From NCBI GenBank assembly GCA_009779655.1, contig WRDV01000015.1:1-14936 (forward strand): DNA of 14,936 nt. The letters run 5' to 3'. How positions within the stretch are numbered: the stretch's first letter is position 1; each line of letters opens with the position of its first letter. Positions 6,797 to 13,684 of the stretch are shown piece after piece. The notes under the pieces are model-generated. The model was given only the letters and a program-made list of their open reading frames with translations. It made no database searches and was not told the origin of the DNA. A program made the position numbers and the translations under genes. Source of the stretch: Dehalococcoidia bacterium (GTDB taxonomy: Bacteria; Chloroflexota; Dehalococcoidia; Dehalococcoidales; UBA1222).

Positions 6797-8173
6797 ATGT
6801 CTCATTATACTAAAATGGCAGCTTATATTATGTCTGAGACAGGGCGTAATTGGTGCTGTCGCGGCTTTGTAGCGCTGGGGCTGGTGCTGGCTTTGGTATT
6901 AATGCTGGTTATTCCGCAGCACATGAAAGAGAACAGCGACTGGTCGCTACAGTATGCTGTGCAGAACTTTGCCGACGGGCAGTTCGTATTAGATAGAGAT
7001 ACCTTTTACCTGCAGAGCGGCGAGGCGCAAGCAAGCGGCGCAAGCCTAGATCAGTATACTCAAATCGATAATCAGAATTATGCCTATACGGAAGCCCCGG
7101 GTTACATTTTCTACCTGTTGCCATTTCATTATGTCCATGCACATGCGCTGGCTAATGTGTTATTGGCTGCCGGCGCGGCTGCGGTGGTGTATCTGCTGCT
7201 GAGGCGTATCAGAGATGAACGAACAGCTTGCGTAGGTGCGTTATTATGGATTTTTTCCCCGGTTGCGCTTGCTATGCTACAGCGCGCTTATGCCGATACT
7301 TTTGCGGCGGCGGCTTTTTTAGGCATAGGCGGAGGCCTTTATATTTATTATTGTCTGCGCCGCGGCGAGTTGAGCCTAATGGCTGCTTATGGCTTGCTGT
7401 TTCTCGCAGGCCTTGGATTAGGATGGAGTGTTTTTGCCAATTACGCCAATACTTGGGCTGTTGGTGCATTTCTAGCGCATTTTATTTACCTTCAGACAAA
7501 GGCGCGCTTGGAAGGAAGAAAGAAAGAGATTGTATTTTCTGCGTTATGTTTTTGCCTAGGGATGCTTCTTCCGCTTGCCGGGCTTTTAATGTATCAAAAC
7601 GCTGTGTTTGGAGCGCCGCTCAGGTTTGGTTTTCAGTATACTGGGTTACCGGTCGGCTTCAGTTGGCAGTACATTCAGGCTAATATAAGGCAAACCACAG
7701 TCGCATGGCTTATCGGGTATCCTTTACTGATTCCCGGTTTGGCGGCTTTAGTTTGGGCTTTATACCATAGGACTCATAAGAATGTGTTTGGCACAGACTT
7801 GTTGCTGTTGCTAGCTGGTTGGGTGGCGGCGGTGTTTGGGTTATATTTGATGTATGAGCTGACAGCTTCTTCTGACATAGCCGGTATGCCTTTTATCGTG
7901 CTGGCGCGTTATGCCTTACCCGGTCTGATGCCGTTAACGCTATTGTCAGCATTATGGCTGGAGCAATTATCACAGCGAGCATTGCGCGGCATAACTGCCG
8001 CGCTGCTTGTTTGGGGAGTGATATTTTTTGCTCAGTCGGCGCTGGCTTATCCCGAGGTGCCAATCAATCCGCTTAATCCTTGGAGAAATATTACTCAGTC
8101 GCAACAAGACTCTCTTTTGTTAGACTCTGCTCGCAGCATTTATGTTACTTCGGGTGGTGTCATAGATGCTTAA
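6797..8173 (+). CDS. Polytopic membrane protein, probable GT-C-fold glycosyltransferase
   Basis: A protein of about 458 residues with roughly ten to eleven hydrophobic helices. The first (VALGLVLALVLMLVI) is followed by a long polar loop rich in Asp/Glu (DGQFVLDRDTFYLQSGEAQ, then EAPGYIFYLLPF). This is the GT-C layout, in which the first extracytoplasmic loop carries catalytic acidic residues and sugar comes from a polyprenyl-phosphate donor. The family is not recognised precisely; a PMT/GT39-like relative is the nearest guess. The start is uncertain: ATG 6797 has only a weak GAG 6 nt upstream, while GTG 6767 or 6782 and ATG 6830 are in frame without better SDs. It follows the permease by 60 nt and overlaps the GT87 gene by 8 nt, so the two membrane enzymes are probably made together. 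Confidence 0.7.
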   Translation: MSHYTKMAAYIMSETGRNWCCRGFVALGLVLALVLMLVIPQHMKENSDWSLQYAVQNFADGQFVLDRDTFYLQSGEAQASGASLDQYTQIDNQNYAYTEAPGYIFYLLPFHYVHAHALANVLLAAGAAAVVYLLLRRIRDERTACVGALLWIFSPVALAMLQRAYADTFAAAAFLGIGGGLYIYYCLRRGELSLMAAYGLLFLAGLGLGWSVFANYANTWAVGAFLAHFIYLQTKARLEGRKKEIVFSALCFCLGMLLPLAGLLMYQNAVFGAPLRFGFQYTGLPVGFSWQYIQANIRQTTVAWLIGYPLLIPGLAALVWALYHRTHKNVFGTDLLLLLAGWVAAVFGLYLMYELTASSDIAGMPFIVLARYALPGLMPLTLLSALWLEQLSQRALRGITAALLVWGVIFFAQSALAYPEVPINPLNPWRNITQSQQDSLLLDSARSIYVTSGGVIDA

Positions 8174-9425
8174 TACTAGGTATTTGAAGTGGGGCTTATT
8201 AGCGCTGGTCTGCTTGCTAAATTTGGTGGTTTACATGAGTGTTTTCCAGCATGGCGGTTCGGATATAGGATTGTATTACAAGTATGCCTCGTGGATGGGA
8301 GAAGGGTTTATACCATACCGGGATTTTTCTGTGGAATACCCGCCGATAGCGCTGCTTATTTTCTATCTGCCGTATTTAGCGACACATGATTTCAGCGGGT
8401 ACTGCACTGCTTTTGCGGTGGAAATGATGCTGTTTGGTATGGCCGGGATTTTTCTGGTATTAGGTATGGCTCGCCGGTTGCGCGTATCATCAGGAGTTGC
8501 TCTTCTTTGCTATACGCTGGCGGTGTTTGCTATAGGCTCTATTACGGTGCAGCGCTTTGATCTTGCTCCGGCGGTAATTACTCTTGCGGCATTGTACGCT
8601 TTCTGTCGCGGCAAGTTTGAGGTAGCATGGGTGGTGTTGGCAATTGGGCTGATGACCAAGCTTTACCCTGCTGTGCTGGCGCCGTTGTTTCTTATATACC
8701 AGTGGCAGCGCGACGGCGTACGTCGCCTCTTGCCTTCTTTGGCGGCGTTTTTATTAACGCTTGTTCTAATCGCAGGTCCGGCGTTATGGCTTGGCAAAGG
8801 AGAGTTCATACACTCTTTTGCGGTTCAAAGCGGGCGCTCTTTGCAGCTGGAGAGCCTATATGCCTCGCTGTTGCTGCTGTTAAACTCGCTGGGATTAGTG
8901 AGTGCTGCGCCTGTACAGGGGCCGATGTCTTTTGACGTGTCTTCACCGCTTGCAGAGCCATTAGCCCAAAGCGCTTTTATCATTATGGGATTGGCTTTAT
9001 TTAGCGTGTATGTGTTGTTTCTGCGTCGCACGAGACGCGACCTTGGGCTGTCGGGGCAATCGGCGTTAAGTGCGGAAACAACCTCTAGAATAATCAATTT
9101 TTCTATGGCCGCGGTAGCTGTATTTATCATTGCTAACAAGGTATTTTCGCCACAGTTCATCTTGTGGCTTTGTCCTTTAATTCCTCTGTTTAGCGGGCGT
9201 TGGTACAAGGTTGGGTGGGCGATATTCATTCTGGCAGCTTGCTTAACTTGGTATGTTTATCCTATGTACTATTTGGGGCTGGCGGATGGGCAGCAAGTGG
9301 TTATGAACGCTCTGATATTACGCAATGTTCTAGTGCTTTTGCTGATATTACTATTAGTTTTAAATCCGTCGCGTTCGGCGGTATCTTCTGCGGGCATGCC
9401 GGCACTGGCGACTGCGGACGACTAG
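8166..9425 (+). CDS. GT87-family (DUF2029) membrane glycosyltransferase
   Basis: A 419-residue polytopic protein of the GT87 group, which includes mycobacterial PimE, a polyprenol-phosphomannose-dependent mannosyltransferase. After the first helix comes SDIGLYYKYASW (D33, the expected catalytic Asp position), then PYRDFSVEYPPIALL (about 50-64), the hallmark Y.DF..EYPP motif. Further family features are FDLAPAVITLAALYAF, MTKLYPAVLAPLFLIY and, near the C-terminus, SPQFILWLCPLIPLF. About ten to eleven helices are visible. It probably transfers a sugar from a lipid carrier to an envelope glycan or lipid on the outer face. The ATG overlaps the end of the previous gene by 8 nt, with a weak GGTGG SD. 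It is the last gene of the plus-strand unit; no clear intrinsic terminator follows. Confidence 0.88.
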   Translation: MLNTRYLKWGLLALVCLLNLVVYMSVFQHGGSDIGLYYKYASWMGEGFIPYRDFSVEYPPIALLIFYLPYLATHDFSGYCTAFAVEMMLFGMAGIFLVLGMARRLRVSSGVALLCYTLAVFAIGSITVQRFDLAPAVITLAALYAFCRGKFEVAWVVLAIGLMTKLYPAVLAPLFLIYQWQRDGVRRLLPSLAAFLLTLVLIAGPALWLGKGEFIHSFAVQSGRSLQLESLYASLLLLLNSLGLVSAAPVQGPMSFDVSSPLAEPLAQSAFIIMGLALFSVYVLFLRRTRRDLGLSGQSALSAETTSRIINFSMAAVAVFIIANKVFSPQFILWLCPLIPLFSGRWYKVGWAIFILAACLTWYVYPMYYLGLADGQQVVMNALILRNVLVLLLILLLVLNPSRSAVSSAGMPALATADD

Positions 9426-9511
9426 GATTCTCTGAGTTGCCTTAAATGCTTAATCCTGTAAAAATAATTTTATGAAATTTGAAGGGCGCTCTGTTTCATG
9501 CGTAAATTTTC

Positions 9512-9540
9512 TTGACATATAGCTATCCCGATGATATAAA
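9512..9540 (+). promoter_or_regulatory. Strong sigma70-type promoter of the kamA operon
   Basis: TTGACA (9512-9517, perfect) and TATAAA (9535-9540, 5 of 6) are separated by 17 bp, with an AT-rich stretch before the -35. Transcription should start near 9547, leaving a leader of about 22 nt. A loose inverted repeat, ATGAAA (9472-9477)/TTTCAT (9494-9499), lies just upstream and could be an operator, with weak support. The promoter separates this operon from the glycosyltransferase unit. Confidence 0.82.
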
Positions 9541-9568
9541 GTCTAATAAGGAATGTCAGATTAAAATA

Positions 9569-10837
9569 ATGAAATCTCAAGCTATATCGCCCACAAAAAC
9601 TGCGGGAAAGCTTTGTAGCGCCGCTGATGCATCTGTTTTGGAGGATGAAGATGAACCTCCGCTCGCGGCGGATTTGGCTGCGCGCCGTCTGTTTATAAAC
9701 ATTCCTTCAGAGCATTGGAACGATTGGCGCTGGCATTTTCGCAATCGCATCGTAACCGTTGAGGGTTTGTCCAAATATATTCCACTTAGTGCGAAAGAAC
9801 GCTCTCAACTGCGCTTGGTGAGTGTCAAATACCCCCTGGCTGTCACACCGTATTATATGTCCTTAATGAACCCGGATGATCCATATGATCCTATCCGTAT
9901 GCAGGCTTTGCCGTCTCCGTGTGAACTTTCGGATGCTTATGCCGGTACGGAAGACCCCCTGGCGGAAGAAGAGCACTCAGTAGTTACTGGCCTAGTGCAC
10001 CGCTATCCCGATCGGGCGCTTATGGTGTTAACGGACATTTGTCCTATGCTATGCCGTCATTGCACTCGCAAGCGCGAATGGCGGCGCGGTGGATGGGTGC
10101 GCACTAATGAACAGTTTGAGGCTATGCTGACATATATCCGCCAGCATAAAGAAGTGAGAGACGTAATTATTTCAGGCGGGGATCCATTGACATTATCCAC
10201 TGCTCGCCTTGAAGAAGTGCTGGCTGGGATACGCCGTATTCCGCATGTCGAAATTATCCGTATTGGTACGCGCGCGCCTGTGGTGCTGCCGCAGCGTGTG
10301 GACGATGAGTTGTGTGGAGTGCTTTCCAAATATGGCCCAATCTGGCTCAATACGCATTTTAACCATCCACGCGAGGTTACGCCTGAGGCAGCGCGTGCTT
10401 GCGATCTACTGCTTAGATCAGGTGTGCCGGTGAACAATCAGGCCGTGCTGCTCAAAGGCGTTAATGATAACGTGGAAACACAGACTGAACTGTGCCAGAG
10501 CCTGCTGCGCATAAAAGTGCGCCCATATTATTTATTCCAGTGCGACAATGTGGCCGGCACGGAGCATTTCTGGACACCGGTGGAAACAGGAGTGGAAATT
10601 ATTCGAGGCATGCGCGGTTTTACATCCGGTTTGGCCATACCGGCATATGTTATTGACTTACCTAACGGCGGCGGCAAAGTTCCTGCCGGGCCAGACTATG
10701 TTTTAGAACGCACGCCGGATGAGCTGATTGTACGAAACTATCAAGGTAAAATCATTCACTATTCCAACCCCGACAATTTAATGGCTTATAAAGAACACTT
10801 TGACGCAACGCGCGAGGATATCATCTCGGCTTGGTAA
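9569..10837 (+). CDS. kamA: KamA-family radical SAM/PLP 2,3-aminomutase (lysine 2,3-aminomutase-like)
   Basis: A 422-residue cytosolic enzyme expected to move an alpha-amino group to the beta carbon, most likely L-lysine to beta-lysine. The SAM cluster motif is C158-PML-C162-RH-C165 in LTDICPMLCRHCTRKREW, with R167 at the carboxylate-binding Arg position. GGDP is at 203-206. LPNGGGK carries the PLP lysine, K370. D326 (FQCD) and D363 (VIDLPNGGGK) align with the two aspartates that bind the lysine side-chain amine in the clostridial enzyme, favouring lysine over glutamate. The C-terminal zinc cysteines of that enzyme are absent. The start is taken as ATG 9569: an in-frame TTG at 9512 lies inside the -35 box. 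SD support is poor, since AAGGA at 9548-9552 is 16 nt away. It is the first gene of a four-gene operon; the substrate is inferred. Confidence 0.9.
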   Translation: MKSQAISPTKTAGKLCSAADASVLEDEDEPPLAADLAARRLFINIPSEHWNDWRWHFRNRIVTVEGLSKYIPLSAKERSQLRLVSVKYPLAVTPYYMSLMNPDDPYDPIRMQALPSPCELSDAYAGTEDPLAEEEHSVVTGLVHRYPDRALMVLTDICPMLCRHCTRKREWRRGGWVRTNEQFEAMLTYIRQHKEVRDVIISGGDPLTLSTARLEEVLAGIRRIPHVEIIRIGTRAPVVLPQRVDDELCGVLSKYGPIWLNTHFNHPREVTPEAARACDLLLRSGVPVNNQAVLLKGVNDNVETQTELCQSLLRIKVRPYYLFQCDNVAGTEHFWTPVETGVEIIRGMRGFTSGLAIPAYVIDLPNGGGKVPAGPDYVLERTPDELIVRNYQGKIIHYSNPDNLMAYKEHFDATREDIISAW

Positions 10838-10855
10838 GGCAGACTGCAGTTCTTA

Positions 10856-11857
10856 ATGAAAATCGGATTAAGTTATGATATAAAACAGCAGGCGGCACAG
10901 GCGGAAGGGGTGCCCGATGATGCATTTGAAGAATATGATTCTCCGGAAACGATAGATGCGCTATCTGCCGCCATCAGCTCTGTCGGTCACCAAGTTATAA
11001 GACTGGGCGGCGGCGGTGCTTTTTTAAGTAACGCGCCCAAAGAACAACTTGACTTGGTGTTCAATATTTCTGAGGGGACAGGTAATTTTCGTAGCCGTGA
11101 GGCACAAGTGCCGTCTGTGCTGGAAATGCTCGGTATACCATACTCAGGTTCCGACCCTCTGACGCTGTCTGTTTGTTTGGAAAAATCTCTCACAAAACAA
11201 CTTGTCGCGGCGTCAGGTGTTATCACGCCAAAATGGCAGGTCATAAACTCAATAGAAGAGTTGGAAGCTCATGACTGGCGGAGTTTCCCATTCCCGGCTT
11301 TTATTAAACCAGTACATGAAGGCTCAAGCAAAGGAATCCGCAACATCTCTCGCGTTGATGATGTTAGCGCTCTCAAAAAGGTGGTAAGGCAACAGGTGAA
11401 TCTTTATGCCCAGCCGGTGATGGCGGAGCAGTTTATTGCGGGCGACGAGGTTACTGTCGGATTAATTGGAAATGCTCCTGTTGGCGTAGTGGGTATTATG
11501 CGCGTGCTGCCACGCTATTCAAGAGCTGATTTTGTGTATTCGCTTGAGGTTAAACGCAATTGGCAGGAATTGGTACAGTATGAGTGTCCTGCCAAATTGG
11601 ATCATATTGTACTGCAAAAAATTGATGCGGCTTGCCTAACGGCGTATAAAACTCTTGGAATCCGTGATTTTGCACGCATGGATTTCAGGATTTCGCAGGA
11701 TGGAACTCCGTATTTTTTGGAGGTTAATCCACTGCCGGGACTTAATCCAAAAAGCGGCGATCTCGTCATACTCTCGCAGGCGATGGGCTGGAGCTATGAA
11801 AAGTTGATTTTAGCTGTGCTTAATGCAGCGATTGGAAGGTATGGTTTTGTCTCTTAA
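10856..11857 (+). CDS. ATP-grasp ligase, D-Ala-D-Ala ligase-like (copy 1)
   Basis: A 333-residue ATP-grasp enzyme; this fold activates a carboxylate as acyl phosphate and joins it to an amine. The central phosphate loop is EGSSKGI (155-161), after the nucleotide lysine K151. The Mg-binding residues D276, E289 and N291 (ARMDF...FLEVNPLPG) keep the 13-residue Asp-Glu spacing of E. coli DdlB. R274 and S300 align with the DdlB catalytic Arg and substrate Ser. The N-terminal part differs: VFNISEGTG (68-76) and REAQVPSVLE replace the HGxxGEDG region of true Ddl. This marks the uncharacterised Ddl-related group rather than cell-wall Ddl. It starts 18 nt after kamA with no strong SD, so coupling is likely. 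The predicted product is a dipeptide-like molecule, perhaps with a beta-amino acid. Confidence 0.85.
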   Translation: MKIGLSYDIKQQAAQAEGVPDDAFEEYDSPETIDALSAAISSVGHQVIRLGGGGAFLSNAPKEQLDLVFNISEGTGNFRSREAQVPSVLEMLGIPYSGSDPLTLSVCLEKSLTKQLVAASGVITPKWQVINSIEELEAHDWRSFPFPAFIKPVHEGSSKGIRNISRVDDVSALKKVVRQQVNLYAQPVMAEQFIAGDEVTVGLIGNAPVGVVGIMRVLPRYSRADFVYSLEVKRNWQELVQYECPAKLDHIVLQKIDAACLTAYKTLGIRDFARMDFRISQDGTPYFLEVNPLPGLNPKSGDLVILSQAMGWSYEKLILAVLNAAIGRYGFVS

Positions 11858-12845
11858 CGTCGCTTTAGTCTACAATGACCCCACTCCCGACCGCTATAGC
11901 AATATGGGTGAAGCCGACGCCGTTTCTGATGTGCTGGAAGAAGTCAAAGCGGTTTACGACGCATTATTGGTAATGGGGTATAGTGTGGTTAAGGTTCCGC
12001 TGGTTCCGCCCCTAGAGGACGCGCGCGCCACATTAACAAGGCTTGATGCGGGTGTTATATTCAACCTATTCGAGGGATTTGCCGGGCAGCCGGAAACAGA
12101 GGCTATGGTAGCCGGTATGATGGCGACTATGGGCAAGCCGTTCACCGGTTCTGCGGCTCCTACTCTGGCGCTGGCATTAGACAAGGTCAAGACTAAGGAA
12201 TTGCTTATGGCAGCCGGCGTAAATACGCCTAGATACCAAGTGTTATATCCGCATACCGTAAGTAGTTTTAATCTTGGTTTTCCTGTTATCGTTAAGCCTG
12301 TGGCCGAAGATGCAAGTCATGGCGTGAATCAGGATAGCGTTGTGAAAGATATTGGAGCACTGAAGCAGCAGGTTGAGAAAGTGTGCTCTGATTATGGCGG
12401 GCGGGCGCTTGTGGAGCAATTTCTTAACGGGCGCGAGTTGAGCGCTACGATTATGGGCATTCGCCATCCGAGATTGCTGTCAATCTCGGAGATAGTATTC
12501 TCCTTACCTAGCGAGCTGCCTAATATGCTGACTTTTGGTGCTAAATGGCTGACCGATGACGTCTATTTCCACCATACCGATCCTGTATGTCCTGCTCAGG
12601 TAGATGACGCGCTATGGGCTCACATATCTGAAGTTTCCTTGGCAGCATACCGCTTATTGGATTGTCGCGGTTATGCGCGTGTAGATATGAGACTGGATGC
12701 AAGTGGGCGCGCCAGTGTGTTGGAAGTCAATCCAAACCCTGATATTTCTCTTACTTCAGGAGCAGTACGTCAGGCATCTGCTATTGGGATAACATACCCG
12801 CAGTTCATAGATCGTATCGTTCAGATGGCTTTTGATAAGGAGTAG
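11847..12845 (+). CDS. ATP-grasp ligase, D-Ala-D-Ala ligase-like (copy 2)
   Basis: A second ATP-grasp ligase of about 332 residues, homologous to the one upstream. Equivalent blocks are NLFEGFAGQPETEA (73-86), GKPFTGSAAPTLALALDK (96-113), and K150 with the phosphate loop EDASHGV (154-160). The metal residues are D280, E293 and N295, with R278 and S304 in the Ddl catalytic positions. The substrate-facing segment differs (EVNPNPDISLTSG versus EVNPLPGLNPKSG in copy 1), suggesting a different acceptor or a second ligation step. The start is probably TTG 11847, because GGAAGG at 11834-11839 gives a 7-nt spacing; ATG 11841, two codons earlier, would leave only 1 nt. It overlaps copy 1 by 11 nt, so translation is probably coupled. 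Confidence 0.85.
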   Translation: MSLNVALVYNDPTPDRYSNMGEADAVSDVLEEVKAVYDALLVMGYSVVKVPLVPPLEDARATLTRLDAGVIFNLFEGFAGQPETEAMVAGMMATMGKPFTGSAAPTLALALDKVKTKELLMAAGVNTPRYQVLYPHTVSSFNLGFPVIVKPVAEDASHGVNQDSVVKDIGALKQQVEKVCSDYGGRALVEQFLNGRELSATIMGIRHPRLLSISEIVFSLPSELPNMLTFGAKWLTDDVYFHHTDPVCPAQVDDALWAHISEVSLAAYRLLDCRGYARVDMRLDASGRASVLEVNPNPDISLTSGAVRQASAIGITYPQFIDRIVQMAFDKE

Positions 12846-12846
12846 A

Positions 12847-13320
12847 ATGGAGTATCGACTGCGCCCCATGGCTTCTCGTGACAAGTCTCAGCTTATGGTG
12901 TTGCTGAGGAATACTTCTGAGTTTGAAGAGGCAGAGATATCGGTGGCAGAGGAGACAATAGATTCCTATCTTGACTGCCGCGATCAGTATTACACAATTA
13001 TGATAGCTGTAGTAAGGCAGATGATAGTAGGGTATGTGTGTTTTGGGCAAACTCCTCTTACTAAATCAACATGGGATATTTATTGGATGGCGGTAGCCAA
13101 TGAAAAACGCGGCTTTGGCATAGGGAGAGCGTTGCTTGAAAGCGCCGAAAAAGCTGCAAGTCAGGCTGAAGGCAAATTGATACTGGTTGAAACTTCCAGT
13201 AAACCAAACTATCTTAATACGAGGCGCTTTTATCGCAATAATGGCTACAAACGTGTTTCTCGCATAGTTGATTTTTATGCCCCCGGCGATCACCTTATCA
13301 TTTTTGAAAAGCGCTTTTAG
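12847..13320 (+). CDS. GNAT-family N-acetyltransferase
   Basis: A 157-residue GNAT enzyme that transfers an acetyl group from acetyl-CoA to an amine. The acetyl-CoA pyrophosphate loop is R88-G-F-G-I-G93 in VANEKRGFGIGRALLESAEK. The C-terminal half, LILVETSSKP, then RRFYRNNGYKRV and FYAPGDHLIIFEK, is the usual beta4-beta7 pattern. It is much shorter than the known beta-lysine acetyltransferase AblB (about 270 residues) and is not clearly that protein. The start ATG 12847 lies 4 nt after AAGGAG (12837-12842); an earlier in-frame ATG at 12832 lies before the SD. It begins 1 nt after the ligase stop, so it is the last gene of the kamA operon. Its likely target is an amino group of the beta-amino acid or ligated product; this is inferred. 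Confidence 0.85.
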   Translation: MEYRLRPMASRDKSQLMVLLRNTSEFEEAEISVAEETIDSYLDCRDQYYTIMIAVVRQMIVGYVCFGQTPLTKSTWDIYWMAVANEKRGFGIGRALLESAEKAASQAEGKLILVETSSKPNYLNTRRFYRNNGYKRVSRIVDFYAPGDHLIIFEKRF

Positions 13321-13339
13321 TCGCTAAAACGGATTATTA

Positions 13340-13617
13340 CTTCAATAACCGGCCAAGCGCATTTAATGCCGGAGTGTTTTTCAATATGAAGTACTTCTTG
13401 TAGAGGTTTTCATGTTCTGGCGCGCGCTCGCCAGAAAGCAGCTCTTGTTTTAATCCGGTCAGCTTACGGTCCGGATTTTTTTGATCCTCTATCGCCCGGT
13501 TGGCGCTCTAGTATAGATGGATATAGACCAGGCGTTTTTTCCAGGCTGTCCCCTTTATATGGGCGCTCCTAGGCGTATACCCACTCACCGGGAGCTGCAA
13601 TTGAGTAAATGAGCTTC
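13340..13617 (-). pseudogene. Decayed DDE (IS1634/IS4-like) transposase fragment
   Basis: The gap between the GNAT and metallopeptidase genes holds no intact gene, but the minus strand carries readable remnants. One frame (13507-13340) is open for 56 codons and ends in tandem TAA. It reads RKLTGLKQELLSGERAPEH then NLYKKYFILKNTPALNALG, resembling the L..EL.sG..PEHe.lY.KYF.vk.TP block before the C-terminal domain of some IS1634/IS4-type transposases. The same frame just upstream gives GTAWKKRLVYIHLY, then an in-frame TAG (13508-13510) where a Tyr is usual, then SANRAIEDQ. Further upstream another frame gives IAAPGEWVYA, again interrupted by TAG. So at least one frameshift and two stops are present. 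No terminal inverted repeats or target duplications are visible. The family assignment rests on remembered motifs only. Confidence 0.45.
13452..13482 (+). terminator. Possible intrinsic terminator of the kamA operon
   Basis: AATCCGG (13452-13458) pairs with CCGGATT (13471-13477) across a 12-nt loop, followed by a run of seven T (13476-13482). It is oriented to stop plus-strand transcription, about 130 nt after the GNAT stop. The stem is short and lies within the transposase remnant, so it could be fortuitous. A weaker hairpin (CCGGC 13349-13353/GCCGG 13368-13372, then T5) lies closer to the gene. Confidence 0.4.
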
Positions 13618-13668
13618 TTTTATCAACTGTGCAATCGGAAAGGCATGCTTTGTATCACGGATTTGTTC

Positions 13669-13674
13669 TATAAT
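13669..13674 (+). promoter_or_regulatory. -10 element for a leaderless or near-leaderless metallopeptidase transcript
   Basis: A perfect TATAAT ends 10 nt before the ATG at 13685, so transcription should start only a few nt upstream of, or at, the start codon. No SD sequence is present between them. The -35 is weak (TGCTTT at 13646-13651 with 17-bp spacing). Confidence 0.5.
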
Positions 13675-13684
13675 ATCTTCTCAA

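Noticed and set aside
9472..9499. ATGAAA/TTTCAT inverted repeat before the kamA promoter
   Set aside because: Only 6 bp arms around 16 nt in AT-rich DNA; such repeats are common by chance, so it is mentioned with the promoter but not listed as an operator.
9512..9568. N-terminal extension of KamA from TTG at 9512
   Set aside because: This TTG is the first half of the TTGACA -35 box, so it lies upstream of the transcription start.
10057..10437. A 126-codon minus-strand frame inside kamA
   Set aside because: It lies opposite the conserved CxxxCxxC and GGDP regions and is only a shadow.
13415..13436. 8-bp hairpin TTCTGGCG/CGCCAGAA with a 6-nt loop
   Set aside because: No T-tract follows, and it lies inside the transposase remnant where codons explain the sequence; probably fortuitous.
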